From: DASUAS01 sp963756895 | Lineage (GTDB): Bacteria > Actinomycetota > Acidimicrobiia > IMCC26256 > DASPTH01 | Direction: 5' to 3' | DNA length: 64,000 nt | NCBI GenBank assembly: GCA_963756895.1 | Contig: CAVWPI010000008.1 | Span: 310,001 to 374,000 of the forward strand | Program-made: the position numbers and the translations under genes | Notes under the pieces: model-generated | The model's input: the letters and a program-made list of their open reading frames with translations, nothing else | Told to the model about the DNA's origin: nothing | Databases searched by the model: none | Part shown: positions 53,858 through 62,821 of the stretch, piece by piece | Layout: each line of letters starts with the position of its first letter | How positions within the stretch are numbered: position 1 is the stretch's first letter

Positions 53858-54441
53858 GAGGGCTCCCTGTTGTCGGCGAGGCCGGGAACTACGAGTCGTT
53901 CGAGGAACGAGCGAGCAGCGGCATGGTCGGTGAAGTCGACGGGTGGCTGGGGCATGAGCACGTACGAACGCACGAGGCGGGCGAGCCAGTCGCCGGCGCG
54001 GACGGCGGCAGCCGGCGACAGCCACTGGTCGAACGCGGGCGCGATCGCGTCGCCCACCGCGATGAGCACGCGGTCGCCGGGCACGAACGCGAGGTGGCCG
54101 AGCACCGCTTCGGGTTCGTGCGCGAGCAGGAACTGCAACGCGTCGTGGCCGCGCAGCTCGCGCGCGCCGAGGACGACGACCGCGACCACGGCGTCGGCGA
54201 AGGTCGACTCGGCGCGACCGGCGGCGACCAGTGCGGTCGCGACGCGGTCGAGCTCGGCCACCACCGCGGCGCGGAGGATCGCGGGCTTGCCGTCGAAGTA
54301 CCGGTAGAGGGTGGCGCGCGAGCAACCGGCCTCGCGGGCGATGTCGTCGACGGTGGTCTTCGCCAGCCCGAAGCGCCCGACGCACACCAGGGCGGCGTCG
54401 CGGATCCGCAGATCGGTGGGCGGGGCGACGGTCAGGGTCAT
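53854..54441 (-). CDS. TetR-family regulator upstream of the di-iron protein
   Basis: A 195-residue TetR protein (ATG 54441; a TTG three bases earlier is less likely). HTH: RIRDAALVCVGRFGLAKTTVDDIAREAGCSRATLYRYFDGKPAIL. The C-terminal domain (ALQFLLAHEPEAVLGHLAFVPGDRVLIAVG) has no known ligand pattern. Its stop overlaps the ATG of the di-iron gene (ATGA at 53854-53857). The dyad at 54446-54472 just before its start is a likely autoregulatory operator. Confidence 0.86.
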   Translation of the reverse strand: MTLTVAPPTDLRIRDAALVCVGRFGLAKTTVDDIAREAGCSRATLYRYFDGKPAILRAAVVAELDRVATALVAAGRAESTFADAVVAVVVLGARELRGHDALQFLLAHEPEAVLGHLAFVPGDRVLIAVGDAIAPAFDQWLSPAAAVRAGDWLARLVRSYVLMPQPPVDFTDHAAARSFLERLVVPGLADNREPS

Positions 54442-54445
54442 CAAC

Positions 54446-54472
54446 TGAGACGATACACCGAAATCTGTCTCA
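54446..54472 (-). promoter_or_regulatory. Dyad operator before tetR/di-iron operon
   Basis: TGAGAC (54446-54451) and GTCTCA (54467-54472) are inverted arms 15 bases apart. TATCGT on the minus strand within it could be the -10, about 8 bases before the ATG, and TTGACC (54476-54481 complement) a -35 with a long spacer. The second TetR gene ends only 20 bases away, so either regulator might bind. Confidence 0.45.
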
Positions 54473-54491
54473 TCGGGTCAAGAAGTTCGGG

Positions 54492-55080
54492 TCAGGCCCC
54501 GGTGAGCACCCCGCCCAGCAGCTCGCCCCGCACCAGGTGGCGCACCTCGGCGGGATCGGTCAGGTCGTGGCGGCCGGGCGAGGCGATGAGCGACAGCGAC
54601 AGCCGCGCCACGTACTCCGCCACCGGGGCGAGGTCGGCGTCGGCGGCGACCAGGCCGGCGGCGCGATCGCGCTCGAGCAGCGGGAGGAAGTAGGCGGCGA
54701 TGGCACCGATCACCCGGTCCTGCTGCACGGTGATCAGCGCGTTCAGCCGGTCGGGCTCGGTCTCGAGGACCTTCTGCAGCACCGCGTGCTCCAGCAGCTC
54801 ACGGCGCGCGAGCGGGCAGCGCGCGTTCGAGGAACTCGGGGAAGTCGGCCGCGTCACCGAGCTCCTCGCCGAGGCGCAGGAAGAACCGGTCCATCTCCCA
54901 GCCGACGGTGTCGCGCAACACCTCGTCCTTGCCGCCGGGGAAGATCCGGTAGATCGTGGCGCGCGACACGCCCGACGCGGTGGCGACGTCGTCGACGGTG
55001 GTCTTGGCCATGCCGTGTCGCTCGATGCACTCGAAGGCGCCGCGCAGCACACGCTGCCGGGTGTCGTCCCGGGCCGCCAT
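54492..55080 (-). CDS. TetR-family regulator (one frameshift)
   Basis: About 196 residues after correction. ATG at 55080: MAARDDTRQRVLRGAFECIERHGMAKTTVDDVATASGVSRATIYRIFPGGKDEVL is the HTH; it closely resembles the neighbouring TetR (KTTVDDxA and RATxYRxF in both), so the two may be duplicates. An indel in the GCGCGCGAGC run near 54815 shifts the frame after FPEFLERALPA; it resumes as RRELLEHAVLQKVLETEPDRLNAL. It lies 15 bases after the dapB stop and is probably unrelated to lysine synthesis. Confidence 0.82.
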
Positions 55081-55095
55081 CACCCGGCCATCGGA

Positions 55096-55884
55096 TCAGA
55101 GATCCAGCAGCGAATCGAGCCCGACGGTGACGCCCGGCCGATCGCGCACCGCCTTGACCGCCAGCACCACACCGGGCATGAACGAGGTGCGGTCGTAGGA
55201 GTCGTGACGGATCGACAGCGACTGGCCGACGGTGCCGAGCAGCACCTCTTCGTGGGCGACGAGTCCGCGCAGCCGTACCGAGTGCACGTGGATCCCCGCC
55301 GCGCCCACTCCCCCGCGCGCGCCCTCCACGACGGTCTTGGTGGTGGGGTCGGGCGCCCAGTCGGACGACGCCGCGGCCATGCGCTCGACGGTGTGCAGCG
55401 CGGTGCCCGACGGTGCGTCGATCTTCTGGTCGTGGTGGAGCTCGATCACCTCGGCGGTCTCGAACCACGGCGCCGCGAGCTCGGCGAAGCGCACCATGAG
55501 CACCGCGCCGATGGCGAAGTTGGCCGCGATCACCGCATTGGCCGACGATGCCTCGAACCGGGTGCGGAAGTCGTCGATGTCGACGGTCGAGAACCCGGTG
55601 GTGCCGACGACCGCGTGGACACCGTTGTCGGCGCACCACGCGACGTTCTCGCGCGCGGCGTCGACGACGGTGAAGTCGACCGCGACCTCGGCGCCCGCGT
55701 CGGCGAGCGCGCCCGCGTGACGGGCCATCTGCAGGCTCGCGTCGACCCCACACTGGCGCAGGTCGAGACCGGCGTGCATCGGGTCGACCGCGGCGACCAG
55801 CTCGAGCTCGGGATCGTCGAGCACTGCCCGGCACACGGTCGTCCCCATGCGGCCGGCGGCGCCGAACACACCGACTCTGATCAC
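55096..55884 (-). CDS. dapB: 4-hydroxy-tetrahydrodipicolinate reductase
   Basis: A 262-residue NAD(P)H-dependent reductase making tetrahydrodipicolinate, the DapD substrate. Cofactor motif VGVFGAAGRMGTTVCRAV; VAVDFTVVDAARENVAWC and VVGTTGFS are typical; the catalytic motif is ELHHDQKIDAPSGTAL (His-His, Lys). VGAAGIHVHSVRLRGLVAHEEVLLG and SYDRTSFMPGVVLAV complete the C-terminal domain. GTG at 55884. It follows the M16 protease gene by about 35 bases; pnp-M16-dapB is a conserved actinobacterial block. No dapA follows. Confidence 0.95.
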   Translation of the reverse strand: MIRVGVFGAAGRMGTTVCRAVLDDPELELVAAVDPMHAGLDLRQCGVDASLQMARHAGALADAGAEVAVDFTVVDAARENVAWCADNGVHAVVGTTGFSTVDIDDFRTRFEASSANAVIAANFAIGAVLMVRFAELAAPWFETAEVIELHHDQKIDAPSGTALHTVERMAAASSDWAPDPTTKTVVEGARGGVGAAGIHVHSVRLRGLVAHEEVLLGTVGQSLSIRHDSYDRTSFMPGVVLAVKAVRDRPGVTVGLDSLLDL

Positions 55885-55918
55885 GGGGCTGTCCCTCTGA
55901 TCATGCTGCCTCTCCCAT

Positions 55919-57217
55919 TCAGGGGAGCGTATCGGCAGGACCCACCAGCGCGAGCGTGCGATTCCCGTCGCCGAGCACCCGGTCGATGACCCGGGCCACG
56001 TCGTCGGGCGTGACCGCGTCGACCTGCTCGACCACCCAGTCGAGGCTCGGGATCTCACCCATGGTGAGCTCCGACCGGCCCATGCGGTTCATGCGACTCG
56101 ACGAGCTCTCCAACGACAGCGCCATGGAGCCGGTGAGGTGGCCCTTGGCTCCGGTGAGCTCACGGTCGGACACGCCGCCGTCGGCGACGAGCCGGTCGAG
56201 CTCGGAGCGCACGACCTCGAGCGTCTCCTCGACCCGTTCGGGGTTGGTGGCGCAGTACACCGCCAACGAACCGGTCTCCTCGAACGCGCTGCGGTACGAG
56301 AAGACGGAATAGGCGAGGCCGCGCTTCTCGCGCACCTCCTGGAAGAGCCGCGAGCTCATGCCGCCGCCGAGCACCTGGTCGACGACCGCGAGTGCGAACC
56401 GATCGGGGTCGTCGCGACGCAACGCGCGCGCACCCAACACCACGTGCGACTGCTCCAGCGGACGGTCGACGCGCGCGAACGCCTCGGGAGATCCACCGTC
56501 GGCGCCGTTGACGCGCGGCGGACGCTCGCCGTCGATCGCCGGCAGCGCGGTGCGCAGGCGGTCGACGACGTGGTCGTGGTCGATGTTGCCGGCCACGGCC
56601 ACCACCACGTTGGACGGGCGGTAGTGCGCGGCGTGGTACTCCGCGATCTGGTCACGGGTGACCGCGGTGATGGTCTCCTGTGACCCCGAGATCTCGCGAC
56701 CGAGTGGGTGCTCGGGGAACAGCGCGCCGGCGAACACGTCGTGGACGAGGTCGTCGGGCGTGTCGTCACGCATCCGGATCTCCTCGAGGATCACCTGGCG
56801 CTCCGACTCGACCTCGTCGGCACGTAGCGCCGGTGACCACACGATGTCGGAGAGGATGTCGAGCGCGAGGTCGAGGTGCCGGTCGGGCACCCGCACGTAG
56901 TACGCGGTGATCTCCTGGCCGGTGAAGGCGTTCATGTCACCGCCGCACGACTCGACCGCCTCGGCGATCTCCGCCGCGTGCCGCGTCTCGCTGCCCTTGA
57001 AGAGCAGGTGCTCGAGGAAGTGGCTCGCGCCGGCGACCGATTCGGATTCGTCGCGCGACCCCGTGCCCACCCAGAAGCCGACCGCAGCAGAGCGGAGGCC
57101 CGGGAGGCGCTCGGTGACGACGCGCAACCCGGTGTCGAGCCGGGTGCGGCGGAAGCCCTCGTTGTCGTCGACCAGTTCGTCTTGGATGCTGGTGTTGGGG
57201 ATACCGGTGCTACCCAT
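55919..57217 (-). CDS. M16-family zinc metallopeptidase (mitochondrial processing peptidase-like)
   Basis: A 432-residue M16B peptidase. The inverted zinc motif HFLEH appears in GASHFLEHLLFKGSETRHAAEIAEAVESCGGDMNAFTGQEITAYY, with the downstream Glu ligand in the EEIRMRDD region. The C-terminal half has GGGMSSRLFQEVREKRGLAYSVFSY, the substrate-binding R/Y motif. ATG at 57217 is favoured because GGAG precedes it; ATG 57232 and GTG 57259 are alternatives. Located between pnp and dapB as in many Actinobacteria. The physiological substrate is unknown. Confidence 0.92.
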   Translation of the reverse strand: MGSTGIPNTSIQDELVDDNEGFRRTRLDTGLRVVTERLPGLRSAAVGFWVGTGSRDESESVAGASHFLEHLLFKGSETRHAAEIAEAVESCGGDMNAFTGQEITAYYVRVPDRHLDLALDILSDIVWSPALRADEVESERQVILEEIRMRDDTPDDLVHDVFAGALFPEHPLGREISGSQETITAVTRDQIAEYHAAHYRPSNVVVAVAGNIDHDHVVDRLRTALPAIDGERPPRVNGADGGSPEAFARVDRPLEQSHVVLGARALRRDDPDRFALAVVDQVLGGGMSSRLFQEVREKRGLAYSVFSYRSAFEETGSLAVYCATNPERVEETLEVVRSELDRLVADGGVSDRELTGAKGHLTGSMALSLESSSSRMNRMGRSELTMGEIPSLDWVVEQVDAVTPDDVARVIDRVLGDGNRTLALVGPADTLP

Positions 57218-57262
57218 GGAGGCTCCGGTCATCGACGCGTCAGCGGCTGGTCTTGACACCGG

Positions 57263-59752
57263 TCAGCGCCGACGCCGACGACCGCCACCCCCGCTGCCGC
57301 CGCGACGCTCGCCGCGATCACCACCCGAGCGGCCGGCCTCGGCCGGGCCGAGGTCGCCGAACTCCTCGCGGGCCTGCGAGTCCCACGAAGCGTCGAACGA
57401 CGCGACGTCGACGTCGCCGCCGTCGCTGCTGCTCGCGGTGTCGCCCCCGTTGTCGCGAGGCGACTCGGAGCGGGGAGCACGGCTCGCGCTGCGCTCGCTG
57501 CCGCCGTTGGAGGACGGCGCGGTGTCGGACCCGTCGCCCGGCTCGGCGTCGTCGCCGGCCATGGAGAGGGAGAGCTTGCCCGAGTTGTCGATGTCGTCGA
57601 CGCGGACGGTGACCTCGTCGCCCAGGTTGAGGACGTCCTCCACCCGGTCGATGCGCTTGCCGCGCCCGAGCTTGGAGATGTGGAGCAGGCCATCGCGCCC
57701 CGGAAGGATGTTGACGAACGCCCCGAACTTGGTGACGTTCACCACCCTGCCGGTGTACTCGGCACCGAGCTCGGCGGTCGGCGGGTCGAGGATCAGCTCG
57801 ATGCGGCGGCGGGCTTCTTCGACCGCGGTGCCGTCGGTGGAGCCGATGCTCACGGTGCCGACGACGCCGTCGTCGCTCACCGACACGTCGGCGCCCGTCT
57901 CCTGCGTGATGGTGTTGATGACCTTGCCCTTGGGCCCGATCACCTCGCCGATCTTGTCCATCGGGATCTCGAAGCTGACGATCTTCGGTGCGCTCGGCTT
58001 CACGTCGCCGCGGTGCGTCGAGATCTCGGCGTCCATGACGTCGAGGATCTTGAGCCGGGCGTCGCGGGCCTGCAACAGCGCCTCACGCAGGACGTCGGCC
58101 GGAAGGCCGTCGATCTTGGTGTCGAGCTGCAGCGCGGTCACGAAGTCGCGCGTGCCGGCGACCTTGAAGTCCATGTCGCCGAACGCGTCCTCGGTGCCGA
58201 GGATGTCGGTGAGGGTCGTGTACTTGCCTTCGGCGTACACGAGGCCCATGGCGATGCCGGCCACCGACGCCCGCAGCGGCACGCCGCCGTCGAGCATCGA
58301 GAGCGTGGAACCGCAGACCGACGCCATCGAGGTGGACCCGTTCGAGCTGAGCACGTCGGAGACGATGCGCAGGACGTAGGGCCACTCCTCCATCGACGGG
58401 ACGACGGGCACGAGCGCCCGCTCGGCCAGCGCGCCGTGACCGATCTCGCGGCGCTTCGGCGACCCGACCCGACCGGTCTCACCGGTGGAGTAGGGCGGGA
58501 AGTTGTAGTGGTGGATGTAGCGCTTCCTGGTGCCACGCAGCTCGTCGAGGCCGATGAACTGCTCCATGCGGGGCATGCCGAGGGTCAGCACGCTGAGCAC
58601 CTGGGTCTCACCCCGCTGGAAGAGGCCGGTGCCGTGCGCGGTGGGCAGCAGGTCGACCTCGGCCGAGAGCGGCCGGATGTCGGTGGTGCCACGACCGTCG
58701 ATGCGCAGGCCCTCGTTGACGATGCGGCTGCGGACGACCTTCTTCTGCAGCGAGCGGAACGCGGGCTTGATCTGCTTCGAGCGCGGCGACGGTACTGCTG
58801 GGGCTCCTCGGGCGTGCCGCACGAGCGCGAGCAGCAGGCCCTCGAGGATCTCGTCGAGACGACCGTTGCGGGTCGACTTGTCGGCGATGGCCATCGCCTC
58901 CGACGTGCTCGCGGTGGCCTGCTCGGCGACGGCGTCGAACAGGTCGTCGTCGTAGTCGGTGTGGATCTCGTAGGGGATGTCGGCGATCGGACCGCGGGCC
59001 GAGATGACCTCGGTGCGCAGCTTCTTCTGGAGCTCGATCGACGCCTTGATCCACTGCTTGGCCTCGTCGAGACCGTCGGCGATGACCTCTTCGGTGACCT
59101 TCGGCGCGCCCTCTTCGTAGAGGCGCCAGGTGGCCTCGGTGCCACCGGCCTCCACCATCATGATGGCGATGTCGCCGCTCTCGATCATGCGACCGGCGAC
59201 GACCAGCTCGAAGGTGGACTCGGTGCTCTCCTCGAACGTGGGGTGGGCGATCCACTCGCCCCCCTGACGCGACAGGCGCACCGCGCCGATCGGGCCGTCG
59301 AACGGGATGCCCGACACGGTGAGCGCGGCCGACGCGCCGTTGATCGACAGCACGTCGTGGGGGTTGACCAGGTCGGCGCCCATGATCGTGGCGACGACCT
59401 GCACCTCGTTGCGGAAGCCCTCGGGGAAGCTCGGGCGCAGCGGGCGGTCGGTGAGACGGCAGGTGAGGATGGCCGGCTCGCCCGGACGACCCTCACGACG
59501 GAAGACGCCGCCAGGGATCTTCCCGGCGGCGTACATGCGCTCTTCGACGTCGACCGTCAAGGGGAAGAAGTCGATGCCCTCGCGGGGCTTCGACGTGACG
59601 ACGGTGCTCAGGATGACGGTGTCACCCACGCGCACGAGCACGGCGCCGTCGGCTTGGGGAGCGAGCTTGCCCGTCTCCAGGGTCATTTCGAGTCCGGCCG
59701 CATTGATGGGGCCAGTGACACGGATTGCGCCTACACCCTCAGTATTGGGCAT
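57263..59752 (-). CDS. pnp: Polyribonucleotide nucleotidyltransferase
   Basis: An 829-residue PNPase, a phosphorolytic 3'-5' exoribonuclease. Two RNase PH domains are visible (TGKLAPQADGAVLVRVGDTVILSTVV and FPLTVDVEERMYAAGKIPGGVFRREGRPGE; later GTGLFQRGETQVLSVLTLG and YSTGETGRVGSPKRREIGHGALAERAL). KH domain: VIGPKGKVINTITQETGA. S1 domain: YTGRVVNVTKFGAFVNILPGRDGLLHIS. A ~95-residue tail rich in Ser, Asp, Gly and Arg ends RRGGSGGGGRRRRR. The stretch ARGAPAVPSPRSKQIK (58780-58815) looks unlike the family and may hide two cancelling indels. ATG at 59752. Confidence 0.95.
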   Translation of the reverse strand: MPNTEGVGAIRVTGPINAAGLEMTLETGKLAPQADGAVLVRVGDTVILSTVVTSKPREGIDFFPLTVDVEERMYAAGKIPGGVFRREGRPGEPAILTCRLTDRPLRPSFPEGFRNEVQVVATIMGADLVNPHDVLSINGASAALTVSGIPFDGPIGAVRLSRQGGEWIAHPTFEESTESTFELVVAGRMIESGDIAIMMVEAGGTEATWRLYEEGAPKVTEEVIADGLDEAKQWIKASIELQKKLRTEVISARGPIADIPYEIHTDYDDDLFDAVAEQATASTSEAMAIADKSTRNGRLDEILEGLLLALVRHARGAPAVPSPRSKQIKPAFRSLQKKVVRSRIVNEGLRIDGRGTTDIRPLSAEVDLLPTAHGTGLFQRGETQVLSVLTLGMPRMEQFIGLDELRGTRKRYIHHYNFPPYSTGETGRVGSPKRREIGHGALAERALVPVVPSMEEWPYVLRIVSDVLSSNGSTSMASVCGSTLSMLDGGVPLRASVAGIAMGLVYAEGKYTTLTDILGTEDAFGDMDFKVAGTRDFVTALQLDTKIDGLPADVLREALLQARDARLKILDVMDAEISTHRGDVKPSAPKIVSFEIPMDKIGEVIGPKGKVINTITQETGADVSVSDDGVVGTVSIGSTDGTAVEEARRRIELILDPPTAELGAEYTGRVVNVTKFGAFVNILPGRDGLLHISKLGRGKRIDRVEDVLNLGDEVTVRVDDIDNSGKLSLSMAGDDAEPGDGSDTAPSSNGGSERSASRAPRSESPRDNGGDTASSSDGGDVDVASFDASWDSQAREEFGDLGPAEAGRSGGDRGERRGGSGGGGRRRRR

Positions 59753-59939
59753 GGGAACGCTTCCTCTCTCGCCCTTCCGGGGCGATTGGCGAGAGCGTGC
59801 CCGATTCCCAGTTGTCGCCGTCCGGATGCGCCTGCTCTTCGGAAGGGCTGCCTTCACGGAAGGGACGTCCGGGCGGTGGCGACTGACAACCGTCGTCGCG
59901 CTCGCGGGTTGTTGTTGTGGTGGTGGTACGGGTGGTCCG

Positions 59940-60197
59940 TTACCGGCGCAGGCCGAGCTTGGCGATCAGCGCGCGGTACCGCTCGACGTCGTTGCGCCGC
60001 AGGTAGTCGAGCAGCCGACGCCGCCGACCCACGAGCATGAGCAGGCCGCGGCGAGAGTGATGGTCCTTCTTGTGGACCTTCAGGTGCTCGGTGAGGTGGT
60101 TGATCCGTGCGGTGAGCAGGGCCACCTGCACCTCCGTGGAGCCCGTGTCGGACTCGTGGAGGCGGTGCTCGGCGATCGTGGCGGTGGTATCGGGCAT
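59940..60197 (-). CDS. rpsO: 30S ribosomal protein S15
   Basis: An 85-residue S15 (usual length 88-89): MPDTTATIAEHRLHESDTGSTEVQVALLTARINHLTEHLKVHKKDHHSRRGLLMLVGRRRRLLDYLRRNDVERYRALIAKLGLRR pattern, with TGS-x-E-V-Q and HKKDHHSRRGLL as the rRNA-binding signature. It lies upstream of pnp on the same strand with a 187-base gap, where S15/pnp leader regulation often sits; I see no clear riboregulator there. A hairpin-prone GC-rich tract follows its stop. Confidence 0.95.
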   Translation of the reverse strand: MPDTTATIAEHRLHESDTGSTEVQVALLTARINHLTEHLKVHKKDHHSRRGLLMLVGRRRRLLDYLRRNDVERYRALIAKLGLRR

Positions 60198-60283
60198 GCG
60201 CTGAAACAGACTTTCTTGCTTGCGGGCCAGCAGGAAATGCTACCAGAGGGCGGGCCGGAGCCGGGAGACGGCGTGCGCGGGGG

Positions 60284-61807
60284 TCACGCGCCCTTCAGGT
60301 CGACGTCGAACCAGGGCGTGTGCTCGACCTTCCGGTACTTGTTGTCGAGCACCTCCTGGAACTCCGTCGAGACCACGAACGGGTCGGGGTGCTCGCCCTC
60401 GGGGAGCGCCGGGGTGGCGGTGACCGTGTCGGGCGGGCAGGCCAGGCTGTAGGGCCCGATCTCGACCTCGTTCAGGTCGAACCCGAGCTCGGGATCGGGA
60501 TGGGTCGAGCCGAGGGCGGCGGCGACGTTGTTGGCGTGGCGGTCGCGGAGGGTGAGGTTCCAGGTGCTGTCACCCCCCGGGCCCTCGGGCGGCGCGCCGA
60601 GGAAGCGCCACTCGACGAAGCGCAGGGTCGACGTGTGGTCGTAGACGCGGTGGTCGACGTAGTTCTGCCGGGCGTACGGCGACGCCAGGATCGTGGGCAC
60701 CCGGAAGCCGGCGAGGCCGAAGTCGTTCTCGAGGTCGGCAGCTGGCGCGCTCGTCGGGCAGCGTCGGCGGCTTCACGTGGTCGAAGAACCCGCCCCACTC
60801 GTCGTAGGTGAGGATGAACAGCCCGCGCTCCCACTGCTTCGACTGCGCGAACGCGTCGAACACCTCGCGGATGAAGCGCTGCCCGAGGCGGACGTCGCCC
60901 TGGGAGTGGTCGTCGGTGCGGAGGTCGCCGGCGAACGCCGGTGAGATGGCGACGACGTTCGGCGAGCGTGCCCTTGTCGCACGCGTCGAAGTAGTCGTCG
61001 AGGGGCTGGATCTACTGGTCGAACTGGTCGCCCCACAGCGACAGGAGCGGCAGGTCGGTGTGGTACGCCGCGAACGGCACCTGCTTCTCGAGCAGCTTGT
61101 CGAAGATCGTCGGCGTCTTGAACATGCCCGGGATCAGCGGGATCGGGTCTTGCCGTTCTCCGCCCGACTGCGCGGTGTACGCGTACTGCCGGTTCGGGAA
61201 CGTGCCGGCGAGCAGCGACGCGAACGAACGGTCGTGCACCGTGAACCGGCGCGCGAGGTGCGCGTGGATCGGCAGGTCCTCCTCGAGGTAGTAGCCGATC
61301 GCGTAGGGGTCGTTGCCGGTACCGGCGGCGAGGAACCCGTCGGCGAGCTCGACCCGGCCCGCGTACCAGCCGTGCCCGGGGATGGGGTGGCCGCAGCCGC
61401 GGAACGGATGGGGTTCGGTGCCGCCACGCGTCGAGGTGGTGCGTCTTGTGGCGCTTGCCGTCGCCGTCGACATAGGTCAGGTCGATCTTGCCGTCGATCG
61501 TGAACTTGCTCCCCCAGCGCGACTTGCCGGCCTCGAGGTACTTCTCGTCGCTCCCCATCCATCCGAGGTAGTGGTCGAACGAGCGGTTCTCCATCATCAG
61601 CACGACGACCGTGTCGATCGGGACAGTCGGACGGCTGCGTGTCGAGCAGACGACCCTGCGGGCCGGGCTTCGGCTTGCGGCCACGCGGCGCGAGCGCGCC
61701 GAGCGCGCTCGCGACCACCGAGCGCGACGCCGCCCGCGATGGCACCGGCCGTGCGCAGGAAGTCGCGCCGCGGCACGTTCTGGCGTCGAGTCGTCCATGC
61801 CCTCCAT
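60284..61807 (-). pseudogene. Tat-exported phosphoesterase (phospholipase C/acid phosphatase family), multiply disrupted
   Basis: About 500 codons of a PF04185-type phosphoesterase. After the start an indel near 61785 leads into the Tat signal VPRRDFLRTAGAIAGGVALGG. Then TVVVLMMENRSFDHYLGWMGS (metal-binding start), HPIPGHGWYAGRVELADGFLAAG, YAIGYYLEEDLPI, AAYHTDLPLLSLWGDQFDQ, LTYDEWGGFFDHVKPP and the tail SPYARQNYVDHRVYDHTSTLRFVEWRF. Indels lie near 61785, 61715, 61425, 60968 and 60740, plus an in-frame TAG at 61012-61014 where Tyr is expected. That density exceeds neighbouring genes, so true decay is possible, though sequencing error cannot be excluded. It interrupts the usual ribF-rpsO adjacency. 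Confidence 0.75.
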
Positions 61808-61836
61808 CACGTCCAGGATCGCACGTGGAGGGGCCG

Positions 61837-62821
61837 CTACGGGACCACCCGCCGGAGCACGATCCGGGCCGCCTCGACGTCACGCGCGATCTGCGCGACC
61901 AGGTCGTCGACAGAGTCGAACTTCTGCTCGCCGCGCAGATGGTCGACGAAGCGCACGCGCACGGTCTGCCCGTAGAGGTCGCCGTCGAAGTCGAGGACGT
62001 AGGCCTCGAGCAGGGACGATTCGGCCGAGTCGTAGAACGTCGGACGGCGGCCGAGCGAGATCGCGGCCATGCGCTCCACCCCGTCGGCGCCCACGAACGT
62101 GCCCGCGTAGATGCCGTCGGCCGGGAGGCAGCACCGGCTCGGGACCGCGACGTTGGCGGTGGGGTACCCGAGCTCGCGGCCCGCGCCGATCGCCCTCGAC
62201 CACGACGCCGCGCACCTCGTGGGGCCGGCCGAGCAACTCGGCCGCAGCCGCGACGTCACCCTCGGCCAGGAGCTCGCGGATCGCGGTCGAGGAGTAGATG
62301 ACGCCACCCTGCTCGGTCCCGCCGGGCGCGGCCTCGAGTCCGACACCGAGCACCTCGAAGCCGAGCTCGGCGCCCATGCGCTGCAGCAGCGCGACGTCGC
62401 CGCCGCGGCCCTTGCCGAAGTGGAAGTCGGCGCCGACGACGACGAGACGTGCGTGGGCGGCACCGGCGAGGACCTCGCGCACGAAGTCCTCGGCCGGCTC
62501 CTGGCTGCGGGCCTCGTCGAAGTGCAGCACGAACGCGAGGTCGAGGTAGCCGGTGGCGTCGAGCAGCTCGAGCTTCTGCTCGGGCGTGGTGAGCAACCGG
62601 GGTGCCGACTCGGGACGCACCACCTCGGCCGGGTGGCGGTCGAAGGTGACGCACACCGCGGCCAGCTCGCGGGCGTCGGCCAGCTCGCGCACCAGCCGCA
62701 GCACCGCGTGGTGACCGAGGTGCACGCCGTCGTACACCCCGATGGTGACGACAGCACCCGGGCCGCCGTCGAGCGCGGCGGAGAGCTCGGCGAGGTCGTC
62801 GACGATGCGCATCGTCGTCAT
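61837..62821 (-). CDS. ribF: Bifunctional riboflavin kinase/FAD synthetase (one frameshift)
   Basis: About 328 residues after correction. FAD synthetase domain: VVTIGVYDGVHLGHHAVLRLV (H-x-G-H), VCVTFDRHPAEVVRPESAP, LVVVGADFHFGKGRGGDVALL, ISSTAIRELL-type motif in IYSSTAIRELLAEGDVAAA. Kinase domain: GYPTANVAVP, GIYAGTFVGADG and FDGDLYGQTVRVRFVDHLRGEQKFDSVDDL. One extra C in GCGGGCCGCGAG near 62186 separates them. The ATG at 62821 overlaps the corrected truB stop (ATGA). Supplies FMN and FAD. Confidence 0.93.

Noticed and set aside
59753..59939. Regulatory leader between rpsO and pnp
   Set aside because: The gap is GC-rich with short repeats, but no hairpin pair or known leader motif stands out enough to annotate.
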